Source: Chrysophaeum taylorii (taxonomy: Eukaryota; Sar; Pelagophyceae; Pelagomonadales; Pelagomonadaceae). Taken from it: a stretch of 64,000 nt of DNA. The first letter of the stretch is position 1. Every line of letters starts with the position of its first letter. Shown here in pieces: positions 32,492-41,059 of this stretch. Location of the stretch: contig JAQMWT010000125.1 of the NCBI GenBank assembly GCA_029834535.1, forward strand, positions 54,910 through 118,909. The letters are read 5' to 3'. Under the pieces are notes generated by a model. The model was not told where the DNA came from, searched no databases, and worked only from the letters and a program-made list of their open reading frames with translations. Position numbers and translations under genes: made by a program.

Positions 32492-34256
32492 GAACAACAA
32501 CAACAACAACAACAAGAACAAGAAGAACGACAGCAATAATGTCGACGCCATCCGCGTCGTCGCCGCCGAGAGCGCGATCGAACGGGCGCGCGGCGCCGCG
32601 CACGCGGTCCGCGTGCTGCTCACGATCGCGGTCAACTCGCACGTACTGGTGCGCGCCGAGGAGTGGAGCGGCCACGCGAGCGATGCGCGGGCCAGGAATC
32701 TGTGCGCGCGCGAGGCGGTCAAGAACGAGCCGCCGCGCCTTTCGCGCGCCGCGCTCTCTCTGGCAAACGGCCTCCTCGCTCGCGAGCGCCGCCAAAAGCA
32801 AAAACGAAAAAAAGAAGAGACCGACGAGGCGGTGTCCCAGCAGTGGCTCTCGATCAAGTTCGTACTTTCGCCACGGGATGCGTTTTTTGCGCTCAGCGGC
32901 GGCCTCAGGGCCTCGACCGACGCGTTCGTGCTGTGGAAGACGACGGCTCGGGGCACCACGACGCGCGAAGGGCTCTCGACGAACGAAGATCTATCCTTCG
33001 TGAGCTCGGACCCGCTCGTGACCGAGCCGCGCGATGGCGGGGAGAGTGCCGCGGCCGCCGAAGTCGACGACGCGACCTTTTCCCTCGAGCCGGTGGACAT
33101 CGCGGCGCCCGCGACCGGCGGCTCTAAAAAGACGGACGTCGAGAACGAAAAGGCGGCAGCCCGCGTCATCGGGCGGGTCGTACTGCGATGGCTCGTCGTC
33201 GCGCGCCGACGGCGCCGCGCTGCGGGCGTCCTCGACGCGCGCGACGAAGACGACCTCGCCGCGCTAGACGAAGGCCGCTTCGACGAGGAAGAAGATCCGG
33301 GCGAGGTCAAACAAACGCCCGTCGAGGCAACGCCGTCGACGGACGGCCCGTCGACTGCCGCGGCAGAGGACGGAAAGAGGCGAGACGACCCACCCGCCGT
33401 CGTCTCGAGCGAAGCGGGCGACGAGCGGTGCATCGAGGCGACGGCGATGGCCAAGGCGGAGCGCGAGGCGCACGAGAGCGATTTGACCGACGAGTGGCGG
33501 CCGCAGTTGATCGCCAAAGGCGCCGAGGGCGACGGGGTCTCGAGGAAACACTTTCAGGAGCACTGCGAGCCGGCAATCGCGGCGAGCATAGTATTGCTCG
33601 CCGACCTCTACGAACTCCAGCAGCGCCTCACCTACATCAAGCAACACCTCGCGCCGGGCGCGAGCGACGAGGACGCCTACACCGACGAGATATTAGACAC
33701 CAAGCTCGTTTTCACCGAGCGCCAGTACCGCCATGTCCACCAGGCTATCTCGGTGCTCCTCCTCGCCGAGGGCGGCGGCGACGGTCGCCTCGACGCGCGC
33801 GCGCGGCTCGTCGCGAGCCTCGGCGACGCGACCGCCGCCGCCCGCGACCACCTCGCCGAGTCGGCCGAGTGGTGGACCGGCTTCAAGGCGCGCGCGGCGG
33901 AGCGCTCCAAAAAGCTCTCCTTTCTCAAGCGCGACCCGGGGACAGCGGCCACCAAGTCCGCCGCGGCCCCCCGAGAGACGGCGCGCGTGCGCGGCAACCT
34001 CCAGGGACCGGCCGCGGGCTCGGGGGGCTCGCGATTCGATCTTCTCTCCGCCGCCGAAGACGACGACGACGACGACGACGAGGCCGTAGACGAGGTCTTC
34101 TCGTCGCCGGCGCAGAAGCTTGCGGGAACTAATAGCTCCCAAAAAAAGAAGCGAAACAAGCGCGGCGCTATTACCCGCGAGGCAGACGAAAAGGCACAAA
34201 AAACAGAAAAACACCGCCTCGGCCGAAAGAACAAAAACAACGTCGATTTAGACTGA
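26242..34256 (+). CDS. TRANK1-like superfamily 1 helicase, giant (second exon of proposed fusion)
   Basis: The frame runs to 34256. If separate, the first ATG is 26268; in the fusion model it begins at 26242. Residue numbers here use the fusion. An acidic start is followed by the domain preceding TRANK1-type helicases (WEVEITEVVLRWFKK, KLYEAKLSKGARIIWEMG). SF1/UvrD motifs: Walker A IGRSGTGKTT (about 1171), motif II GDEVQD (about 1501), motif III CGDSAQTIARGVGFRF, motif IV LVHNYRSHKGTLDL, motif V VYEAKGLEFDD (about 1691), motif VI FLYTAITRSR (about 1782). All catalytic motifs look intact. The long C-terminal part is helical and TPR-like, with an Asn tract near 2872 and acidic patches. The family (TRANK1 and fungal or protist relatives) has unclear substrates. 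The frame upstream of 26242 is antisense-type shadow of exon 1 and is not used. Confidence 0.85.
32443..32535 (+). repeat. AAC trinucleotide run encoding an Asn tract
   Basis: About 30 nearly perfect AAC codons, with occasional AAG, inside the helicase CDS. They encode Asn with a few Lys. The codon uniformity indicates slippage-driven expansion; being a triplet repeat, it keeps the frame. Confidence 0.9.
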
Positions 34257-34827
34257 TGTCGGGGATCATCATTACTGCCGCGAATCACTGGCGGCAGCAA
34301 CAACATTACGTCAGAGGATGATTGACGGCTGCCGACCTCGCGCCCTTGTAAATTGGCACGCGCGCTAAAACTCCCGAGACTGATCGGGAGGGAGGAAAAG
34401 CCGTCGTCTCGCGTGACCCGTGCGGTGGTGGCTACCTACGGCTCCGAATTGCGGCGGCGGCGGCGGCGGCTCTGTTGTTCTTTCCCAATGAGTGAGTGGC
34501 CCCTCCTGCGCCCCTCCTCTTCCTTCCTATTTTTTTCTTTTTACAAACGCGGCAGCTCCTTCCTAGGGGAGTGAGGGAGCGCGCCATGCGACAATCTTAG
34601 TTGGGTCACACAGCAGCAGGACACTACTCCCATGAGGGAGGTAGGTCGGTCGTCCTTGGTCTCGAAGTATACTCGTGTGTTGTTGGATATCGGCGTGCGC
34701 GACCACACCCCCGCTTTTCCGCGCGAAGTCTCGGAAGACAGATGAGCGGGGTCAAGATAAGAGACGAGGTTATTGTCCGATCGACCTAATAGATATAGAG
34801 AGAGCCCCGAAAGAGTGTAGGAGCGTG
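34257..34827. other. Intergenic region between convergent genes
   Basis: 571 bp between the helicase stop and the stop of the E2-like gene. Short ORFs are low-complexity (a GGC run near 34450). Nothing supported. Confidence 0.5.
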
Positions 34828-35670
34828 TTACGCGCGAAAGCCAGGGGAATCGACGAGGTAGGGTTGGTGGTGGAGGAAGCGGGACTCCGGGAGGCAGGCG
34901 CGCTGAGAGGAGGGGGGGGGCGGGAGAAAGGTGTTGGTGGCGTTGGTGTTGGCGTTAGAAAAGGGCGTAGCACCAGAGGGAGTGTGGTGGATGGAGGTGA
35001 AACACGGGCGCTTGATCCCCGGCCAGCGATAGTCGTCTCCGGCCTCGTCAAGGCTAAGGCCCTCGACGTCGTCGTTGAGGTCCATAGGGCTCGTATCCGA
35101 GTCGTCCATGGAGGGCTCTCGGGTGCGTTTGAGGCGGCGGAGCTGGTGTGGGAAGTCGAGGCCAAAGCAGGGTCCACCGCGTAGCGTTCGGCGGACCTGA
35201 CTCGCAAACTTGTCACGGCTCTCGTTGAAGGCGTGGGCCGCGATGGGATTGGCCGGGTGCTCGGGATTGGGTTCGAGGAAGAGCAACTGGATCCCGAGAA
35301 TGACCGCGTTTATTGACTGCACGGGCTTCCAGTCGCCTTCCAGAAGCGGATGCGACACGCGGCCAGTCTCGACCTCGACGTTCGGGTGCCAGACGCGCGT
35401 CACGCAGTAGACGCGGGGGGGACGAAAGGGGTAGTTCTCGGGCAAGCTCAGCGACAACACGAAGGTCCCGCCGGCGTAGTACCCGCCGCTAAAGCTCATC
35501 GATACACCGACCTGGCCACCTGCTTCGAGCGACACCTTGGTCGTCGCGTGGGGACACGTGAAACGCTGCGAGTTGAGCTCGAGCATGTCGCGCTTCACGC
35601 GGAGCTCGCTCGCGAGCCTTTGCTTGCCCTTCTGCCGCCCGCTTAGCGACGTCACGGCGGTGGCAGCCAT
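34828..35670 (-). CDS. UBC12-like E2-fold protein lacking the catalytic cysteine (pseudo-E2)
   Basis: 280 residues; residues 15-175 form a UBC fold closest to the NEDD8 E2 UBC12/UBE2M. Markers are ELRVKRDMLEL, YYAGGTFVLSLSLPENYPF, RPPRVYCVTRVWHPNVEVE, GDWKPVQSINAVILGIQLLF and LEPNPEHPANPIAAHAF. The HPN motif (residues 95-97) is kept. Where UBC12 has the active-site Cys (GNVCLNIL), this protein reads GRVSHPLL, with Ser106 encoded by TCG (35353-35355). It should therefore be unable to form the usual thioester, like UEV proteins, although a Ser could in principle hold an oxyester. A C-terminal tail of about 105 residues is acidic, then Pro/Ser/Asn-rich. The N-terminus lacks the hydrophobic UBC12 peptide that binds the NEDD8 E1. 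It could be a scaffold or decoy; function is inference. Confidence 0.8.
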   Translation of the reverse strand: MAATAVTSLSGRQKGKQRLASELRVKRDMLELNSQRFTCPHATTKVSLEAGGQVGVSMSFSGGYYAGGTFVLSLSLPENYPFRPPRVYCVTRVWHPNVEVETGRVSHPLLEGDWKPVQSINAVILGIQLLFLEPNPEHPANPIAAHAFNESRDKFASQVRRTLRGGPCFGLDFPHQLRRLKRTREPSMDDSDTSPMDLNDDVEGLSLDEAGDDYRWPGIKRPCFTSIHHTPSGATPFSNANTNATNTFLPPPPSSQRACLPESRFLHHQPYLVDSPGFRA

Positions 35671-36273
35671 ACCTCTACGACGACCGCAAGTCCGTTGGAA
35701 CGCTCAAACCTGCATTCAATTCAACCAAGGGGTTAATTAATTAACAAGTGCAGGCCAGTAAGTTCACCTAGTCCCAATCTCTAACCCCAGTAAGTTCACC
35801 TGGTCCCAGTAAGTTTCATATAAGTTCACCTGGTCAGTAAGTTCACCTAGCTCACACCAACTTCTTTGTAGGGTCGGATAAGAAAACGAGACTAGCCCGC
35901 GCCGGAACGACGGGTCTTAGGCTTTGAGCTCGTCGCTCTCGCCTCCGCCAATCTAAGCTGCTTTGATCCGCACGCGCCGCCAACCTTTGAGTTTACTCTA
36001 AAAACCCTTTACTCTAAAAGCCCCAGTATGTTCACCTGGTCCCAGTTTCACCTGGTCACTCAGCTCACCTAGTCCCAATCTCCCGTCGCTCTCGCCTCCG
36101 CCAATCTAAGCTGCTTTGATCCGCACGCGCCGCCAACCTTTGAGTTTACTCTAAAAACCCTTTACTCTAAAAGCCCCAGTATGTTCACCTGGTCCCAGTT
36201 TCACCTGGTCACTCAGCTCACCTAGTCCCAATCTCCAACCCCAGTAAGTTCACCTGGTCCCAGTAAGTTCACC

Positions 36274-36890
36274 TACAGTGCGCGTGTAGACGCCGGGAGG
36301 GGCTTATCGGTATTGCGCAGCACGTGTAGGGTGGAGTCGTCGACCCAGATGAGTATATCCTCGGGGATGCCGATCGACAGAGAGCCACGTAGAGCTCGAC
36401 GTGGCAGAAGACGGGCTTGGGAAAGAGGATGCCGACCTCGCGGGGCGTCTGGCCCTGGCTCTTGTTGATCGTCTGGCGTAGGCGGGCCTTAAGCGATACA
36501 GGTTGGAGGAGCCTCGGTGACAACGACACGATCGATCATGTATCTGGTACCGTTGCAGTGGCCGTGCGACGGGTCAAGATTGCGAAGACATTAAGCTCGC
36601 GATCAAAGTCAGCATGCCGTTGGTTGTCAGGGAGTTGAAAACTCTACTGTAAAGAGCGAGGCGTCGTCTTCCGACCCAGCCTAGTCAGCCGAACTCCGAA
36701 CTCCGACGCCTCGTCTCCGGGAAAAAAAGGCCGCGGTCATGCGGGTGTTGTCAGCATCGACAACATCGTTTCGACGGGGCGTGAGAATGGCGCGCTGAAA
36801 GAGCCGCCGCGGGTCGTGAAAATAGTCTGCGAGGTCGCCGTAGACGGCTTGGAGGATCACTGTCTGGCTCTCGCGCCTACCTGATCCTTA
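36274..36890 (-). pseudogene. PIF1-like DNA helicase fragment, array copy 1
   Basis: Minus-strand frames read VILQAVYGDLADYFHDP and RAILTPRRNDVVDADNARM, then HGHCNGTRYMIDRV, then TINKSQGQTPREVGILFPKP and LYVALCR, and finally ILIWVDDSTLHVLRNTDK before a stop. These are the consecutive C-terminal motifs of PIF1-type helicases (canonical INKSQGQT and LYVALSR). The pieces are in different frames and the N-terminal ATPase motifs are missing. Such helicases occur in Helitrons and as standalone repeats; which one is the source cannot be told. Confidence 0.75.
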
Positions 36891-36980
36891 CTCTACGGCT
36901 TGGAGGATCAATGCCTGCCTGGCTCTCGGGCCTACATGATCCTTACCCTAAATCGAGGGACAAACAAAACAGACCAACGC

Positions 36981-37285
36981 ATTAGGCCGGGCTCGCTGTG
37001 CCCTCACCGCCCTCACCCATGTCGCCGCCTCGGGGAACCCCGCCCAGGCCGCCCGATCCCAGCAGGACGTCGCCCTTCGTCGCACATACGTCCGGCGGCA
37101 GCATGCGTACGACCTACGGGCGGGGCCCGTCCTCTCTTCGCCTGCCCCACGCCTCGGCGATGACCCCGACTAGGTCCCGCGTACTTATCTCCGCCCGTCA
37201 GGCACATCCCTCATACCCCACAAACCCACCCACATCCTTCATGCTCCCCACACACACCCCCCCCCTCTTAGCAGTCGACATTTAA
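36981..37285 (+). mobile_element. R1 element copy C inserted in the PIF1 array
   Basis: 36982-37173 reads LGRARCALTALTHVAASGNP through LSSPAPRLGDDPD with a stop, homologous to 2398-2595. The R1 3' end follows, including the CCCACAAACCCACCCACATC block and CTTAGCAGTCGACATTTAAA. Units 2 and 3 of the array have a continuous CAAA/GACA tract at the equivalent position, so R1 appears to have inserted into that tract in unit 1 only. Confidence 0.65.
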
Positions 37286-37668
37286 AGACAAACAAACAGA
37301 CAAACAAACAGACAAACAGACAGACAAACATCTGTCGATTAGTAGTTACAAGTGCAGGCCAGTAAGTTCACCTAGTCCCAATCTCTAACCCCAGTAAGTT
37401 CACCTAATCCCAGTAAGTTTCATATAAGTTCACCTGGTCAGTAAGTTCACCTAGCTCACACCAACTCCTTTGAGCTCGTCGCTCTCGCCTCCGCCAATCT
37501 AAGCTGCTTTGATCCGCACGCGCCGCCAACCTTTGAGTTTACTCTAAAAACCTTTTACTCTAAAAACCCCAGTAAGTTCACCTGGTCCCAGTAAGTTCAC
37601 CTGGTCACTCAGCTCACCTAGTCCCAATCTCCAACCCCAGTAAGTTCACCTGGTCCCAATAAGTTCAC

Positions 37669-38278
37669 CTACAGTGCGCATGTAGACGCCGTGAGGGGGC
37701 TTATCGGTATTGCGCAGCACGTGTGGAGTAGGGTGGAGTCGTCGACCCAGATGAGTATATCCTCGGGGATGCCGATCGACAGAGAGCCACGTAGAGCTGG
37801 ACGTGGCAGAAGACGGGCTTGGGCAAGAGGACGCCGACCTCGCGGGGCGTCTGGCCCTGGCTCTTGTTGATCGTTTGGCGTAGGCGGGCCTTAAGGGATA
37901 CAGGTTGGAGGAGCCTCGGTGACAACGACACGATCGATCATGTATCTGGTACCGTTGCAGTGGCCGTGCGACGGGTCGAAGACATTAAGCTCGCGATCAA
38001 AGTCAGCATGCCGTTGGTTGTCAGGGAGTTGAAAACTCGACTGTAAAGAGCGAGGCGTCGTCTTCCGACCCATCCTAGTCAGCCGAAAAGAACTCCGACG
38101 CCTCGTCTCCGGGAAAAAAAGGCCGCGGTCATGCGCGCGTTGTCAGCATCGACAACATCGTTTCGACGGGGCGTGAGAATGGCGCGCTGAAAGAGCCGCC
38201 GCGGGTCGTGGAAATAGTCTGCGAGGTCGCCGTAGACGGCTTGGAGGATCACTGTCTGGCTCTCGCGCCTACCTGATC
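37669..38278 (-). pseudogene. PIF1-like DNA helicase fragment, array copy 2
   Basis: Same series of pieces as copy 1: HGHCNGTRYMIDRVVVTEAP, TINKSQGQTPREVGVLLPKP, LYVALCR and the shifted WVDDSTLHVLRNTDK end. It carries the same one-base-type frame break after LYVALCR as copies 1 and 3, so the source was already dead when duplicated. Confidence 0.75.
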
Positions 38279-38581
38279 CTTACTCTCGCGCCTACCTGAT
38301 CCTTACCCTAAATCGAGGGACAAACAAACAAACAGACAGACAGACAGACAGACAAACATCTGTCGATTAGTAGTTAAGAAGAAACAAGTGCAGGCCAGTA
38401 AGTTCACCTAGCTCACACCAACTCCTTTGAGCTCGTCGCTCTCGCCTCCGCCAATCTAAGGCGCTTCGATCCGCACACGCCGATAACCTTTGAGTTTGCT
38501 CTAAAAACCCTTTACTCTAAAAAACCCAGTAAGATCACCTGCTCCAACCCCAGTAAGTTCACCTGGTCCCAGTAAGTTCAC

Positions 38582-39195
38582 CTACAGTGCGCGTGTAGAC
38601 GCCGGGAGGGGGCTTATCGGTATTGCGCAGCACGTGTGGGGTAGGGTGGAGTCGTCGACTCAGAAGAGGATATCCTCGGGGTTGCCGATCGACAGAGAGC
38701 CACGTAGAGCTGGACGTGGCAGAAGACGGGCTTCGCCAAGAGGACGCCGACCTCGCGGGGCGTCTGGCCCTGGCTCTTGGTGATCGTTTGGCGTCGGCGG
38801 GCCTTACGGGATACAGGTTGGAGGAGCCTCGGTGACAACGACACGATCGATCATGTATCTGGTACCGTTGCAGTGGCCGTGCGACGGGTCGAGGTTGCGA
38901 AGACTTTAAGCTCGCGATCAAAGTCAGCATGCCGTTGGTTGTCAGGGAGTTCAAAACTCGACTCTTGAGAGCGAGGCGTCGTCTTCCGACCCAGCCTAGT
39001 CAGCCGAAAAGAACTCCGACGCCTCGTCTCCGGGAAAAAAAGGCCGCGGTCATACGCGCGTTGTCAGCATCGACAACATCGTTTCGACGGGGCGTGAGAA
39101 TGGCGCGCTGAAAGAGCCGCCGCGGGTCGTGGAAATAGTCTGCGAGGTCGCCGTAGACGGCTTGGAGGATCACTGTCTGTGGCTCGCGCGCCTAC
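38582..39195 (-). pseudogene. PIF1-like DNA helicase fragment, array copy 3
   Basis: Most diverged copy: TITKSQGQTPREVGVLLAKP and LYVALCRSATPR, with the same frame break and the same upstream RAILTPRRN segment. The minus-strand segment LNSLTTNGMLTLIASLK matches the usual PIF1 E-F-L-N-S-L region in another frame. Confidence 0.7.
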
Positions 39196-39250
39196 CTGAT
39201 CCTTACTCTCGCGCCTACCTGATCCTTACCCTAAATCGAGGGACAAACAA

Positions 39251-39289
<39 letters not shown>

Positions 39290-39487
39290 TCTGTCGATTA
39301 GTAGTTAGGAAGATCTGTCGATTAGTAGTTAGGACAACCGGAAGAACCCTCGATGGAAATCAACCTTTCGAAAACAAAAAGAAGTATCCGCGAGGTTATT
39401 CATTTATTATTAGGGTAACGATTCCCCATCACCACGACGAGGGTTTGTTTGGTCGCAAGTGTGAATTTGGGGTCCTGCGAAACGTTG

Positions 39488-40468
39488 ATGGTGGGAGGGA
39501 CGGAGGAACCTTGGGTCGATCAGGAGAAGGAGGCGCTCCCCCGCGAGATTGTGCGGATCCTGGTCGAGGATCCGCGGGACGGTGACCGAAAGGTGCTATG
39601 TCCCATCGCGCGGCGACGGAGCGTCGGGGATTTGCGTGCGATGATCGCGTCGCGCGTCGGGCTGGCGACGTCAGAGTTCGAGCTGGAGAGCTGGTGCGCG
39701 GAGGAGTACGCGCTGGTACAGGACAGCGACAAGGTCGAGGACGTGTTCGACGATTACGGAATAGCGCGGTGCCGCACGACTCGACGCCGCGGGAGACCGC
39801 GGAAGAACGCGAACGTCGCTAAGCCAAAGACCAAGCGCCGGCGAGAGGCCCTCGAGACGCCACAAGCAGATGTCGAGAGCGCCGAGCCGCTCGCGGCCGG
39901 CGACGAGGTCTGGGCCAACTTTGGCCGCGATGGCTGGAAGCGCTGTCGCGTCGCTTCGCGCTCCGACGACATTCTCGAGCTCGTGCTCAACGACGGGACG
40001 CGCCATGCCGCGCCCGCCGCTACCTGCCGCCGGTCTGCCCCCTTCCGGAGCTCGCGCCGCGCCTCCGCGATCGCCGCGCGCTCGGCCGTCTCCTCGTCGG
40101 CCGCGGTCGCCCTCGCCGTCGCAACCAAGTACGACGAGGCCGCCAAGCAAAAGGAAGAGGAGGAAAGCCGTCGCCCGCAGGCCAAGCCCGACGAAACCTT
40201 CGATCAGGATACCGAGGACGAGGACGACGCAACGCAGGACGAGGAGGTTCCCGACCTCAAGCCCGCGACCCCCAAAGCCGCCGACCCTCCGCCGCCCTTC
40301 CAAAGCACGACCCTCATCACGGCGCCACCCCCGCCCCTCCCGGCGCCCGCGCCGCCCTCGCCGCCGGGACCCCTGCAAGAACAACAGGAACAAGAAGAGG
40401 AGGGGTTGGAGGACGAGGAGGCCGCGCCGCCGCTCGCCGACCCCGAAGCAACGGCCGCCTCCTTATGA
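39488..40468 (+). CDS. Coilin-like protein: ubiquitin-like N-terminus, AT-hook, Tudor-like domain
   Basis: ATG 39488 gives 326 residues; the upstream extension in frame has only a TTG. Residues 20-92 (IVRILVEDPRDGDRKVL, VGDLRAMIASRVGL, YALVQDSDKVEDVFDDY) look like the ubiquitin-like self-association domain of coilin. Residues 99-106 (RRRGRPRK) are an AT-hook, followed by basic nuclear-signal-like stretches. Residues 135-182 (AAGDEVWANFGRDGWKRCRV, LVLNDGTRH) fit a Tudor-like barrel. The rest is acidic and Pro-rich. Coilin organises Cajal bodies and has an N-terminal Ubl-like and a C-terminal Tudor-like domain, so a nuclear scaffold role is plausible. The AT-hook suggests DNA contact. Similarity is by pattern only, so the name is tentative. 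Confidence 0.5.
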   Translation: MVGGTEEPWVDQEKEALPREIVRILVEDPRDGDRKVLCPIARRRSVGDLRAMIASRVGLATSEFELESWCAEEYALVQDSDKVEDVFDDYGIARCRTTRRRGRPRKNANVAKPKTKRRREALETPQADVESAEPLAAGDEVWANFGRDGWKRCRVASRSDDILELVLNDGTRHAAPAATCRRSAPFRSSRRASAIAARSAVSSSAAVALAVATKYDEAAKQKEEEESRRPQAKPDETFDQDTEDEDDATQDEEVPDLKPATPKAADPPPPFQSTTLITAPPPPLPAPAPPSPPGPLQEQQEQEEEGLEDEEAAPPLADPEATAASL

Positions 40469-40832
40469 TGGTGGTTTTGAAATTTGCGGGCGGATATATA
40501 GTCATGATGATGAGACTCGCCTTTTACTACCCTGATCGCCCGCCAGCCGCATGGTTGCGATGGAGGACGGTGACTCGTGAATCCGGAGCCTTGCGAGGGC
40601 ATCCGCCCTCCCGGCGTAGGTTGGCACCTGTTCGCCAGGTCCCGGGCGGGCCGGTTGGTAGCTAGCCGGAACGGATTATGGCCGGAACGGCGCAGACGGC
40701 GCGTCATTGTCGATCGACGAGGTGGTTGTCTGTCAGTCACGCCGCGGTCTCCGCGTCGCATTTCGACAAGCCGGATGATCACTATCCGCCGACTCGCCTT
40801 TCGGCGCCCCTCGTCTACAGACCCTCGTGCAT
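40469..40832. other. Intergenic region, possible degraded LINE sequence
   Basis: No gene supported. It precedes a recognisable LINE 3' tail and may be the decayed body of that insertion, but I could not align it to the copy at 19015-19500. Confidence 0.4.
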
Positions 40833-40905
40833 GCTGGACCGGCTCCTGTCGGTCCAGCCCGGCACCCATGCGAGAGGTCTGAAGTTAGTTAGTTAGTTAG
40901 TTGGT
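40833..40905 (+). mobile_element. LINE 3' end with TTAG-repeat tail
   Basis: CTGGACCGGCTCCTGTCGGT, then a CCCATGC-AGAGGT block and (TTAG)n at 40883-40905, match the 3' end of the LINE remnant at 19517-19591. This is a second insertion of the same family, extremely 5'-truncated or decayed. It lies 154 bp before the RPA1 start. Confidence 0.65.
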
Positions 40906-41059
40906 TGACCCCCCCCCCCATTATATTACCCATCAGCAGAGAGGGTGGGGTAAGTAATAAGTATTAAGGATGGCGGCAACGGTCGGCCGGTCAGAGCCAG
41001 CGCGTTCAAATCAAATCACAAAGGCGCGCGAGACCCCCACAAGAACACTCTCAACTGCC

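Larger units (their letters stand above)
35747..39316. repeat. Large tandem array of three related units containing dead PIF1 fragments
   Basis: Three units begin with CAAGTGCAGGCCAGTAAGTT and end with ACATCTGTCGATTAGTAGTT: about 35747-37346 (with an R1 insertion), 37350-38375 and 38384-39316. Each has, in order, TAAGTTCACCTGGTCCCAG-type short repeats, a GAGCTCGTCGCTCTCGCCTC block, a PIF1-helicase fragment on the minus strand, and a GACA/CAAA simple-repeat tract. Units differ by small indels and substitutions. The short block around 35930-36120 is itself duplicated within unit 1. Confidence 0.8.

Noticed and set aside
35747-36270. TAAGTTCACCTGGTCCCAG repeats considered as regulatory sites or a CRISPR array
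   Set aside because: Irregular spacing and inclusion in a larger tandem duplication make a satellite-like origin more likely.
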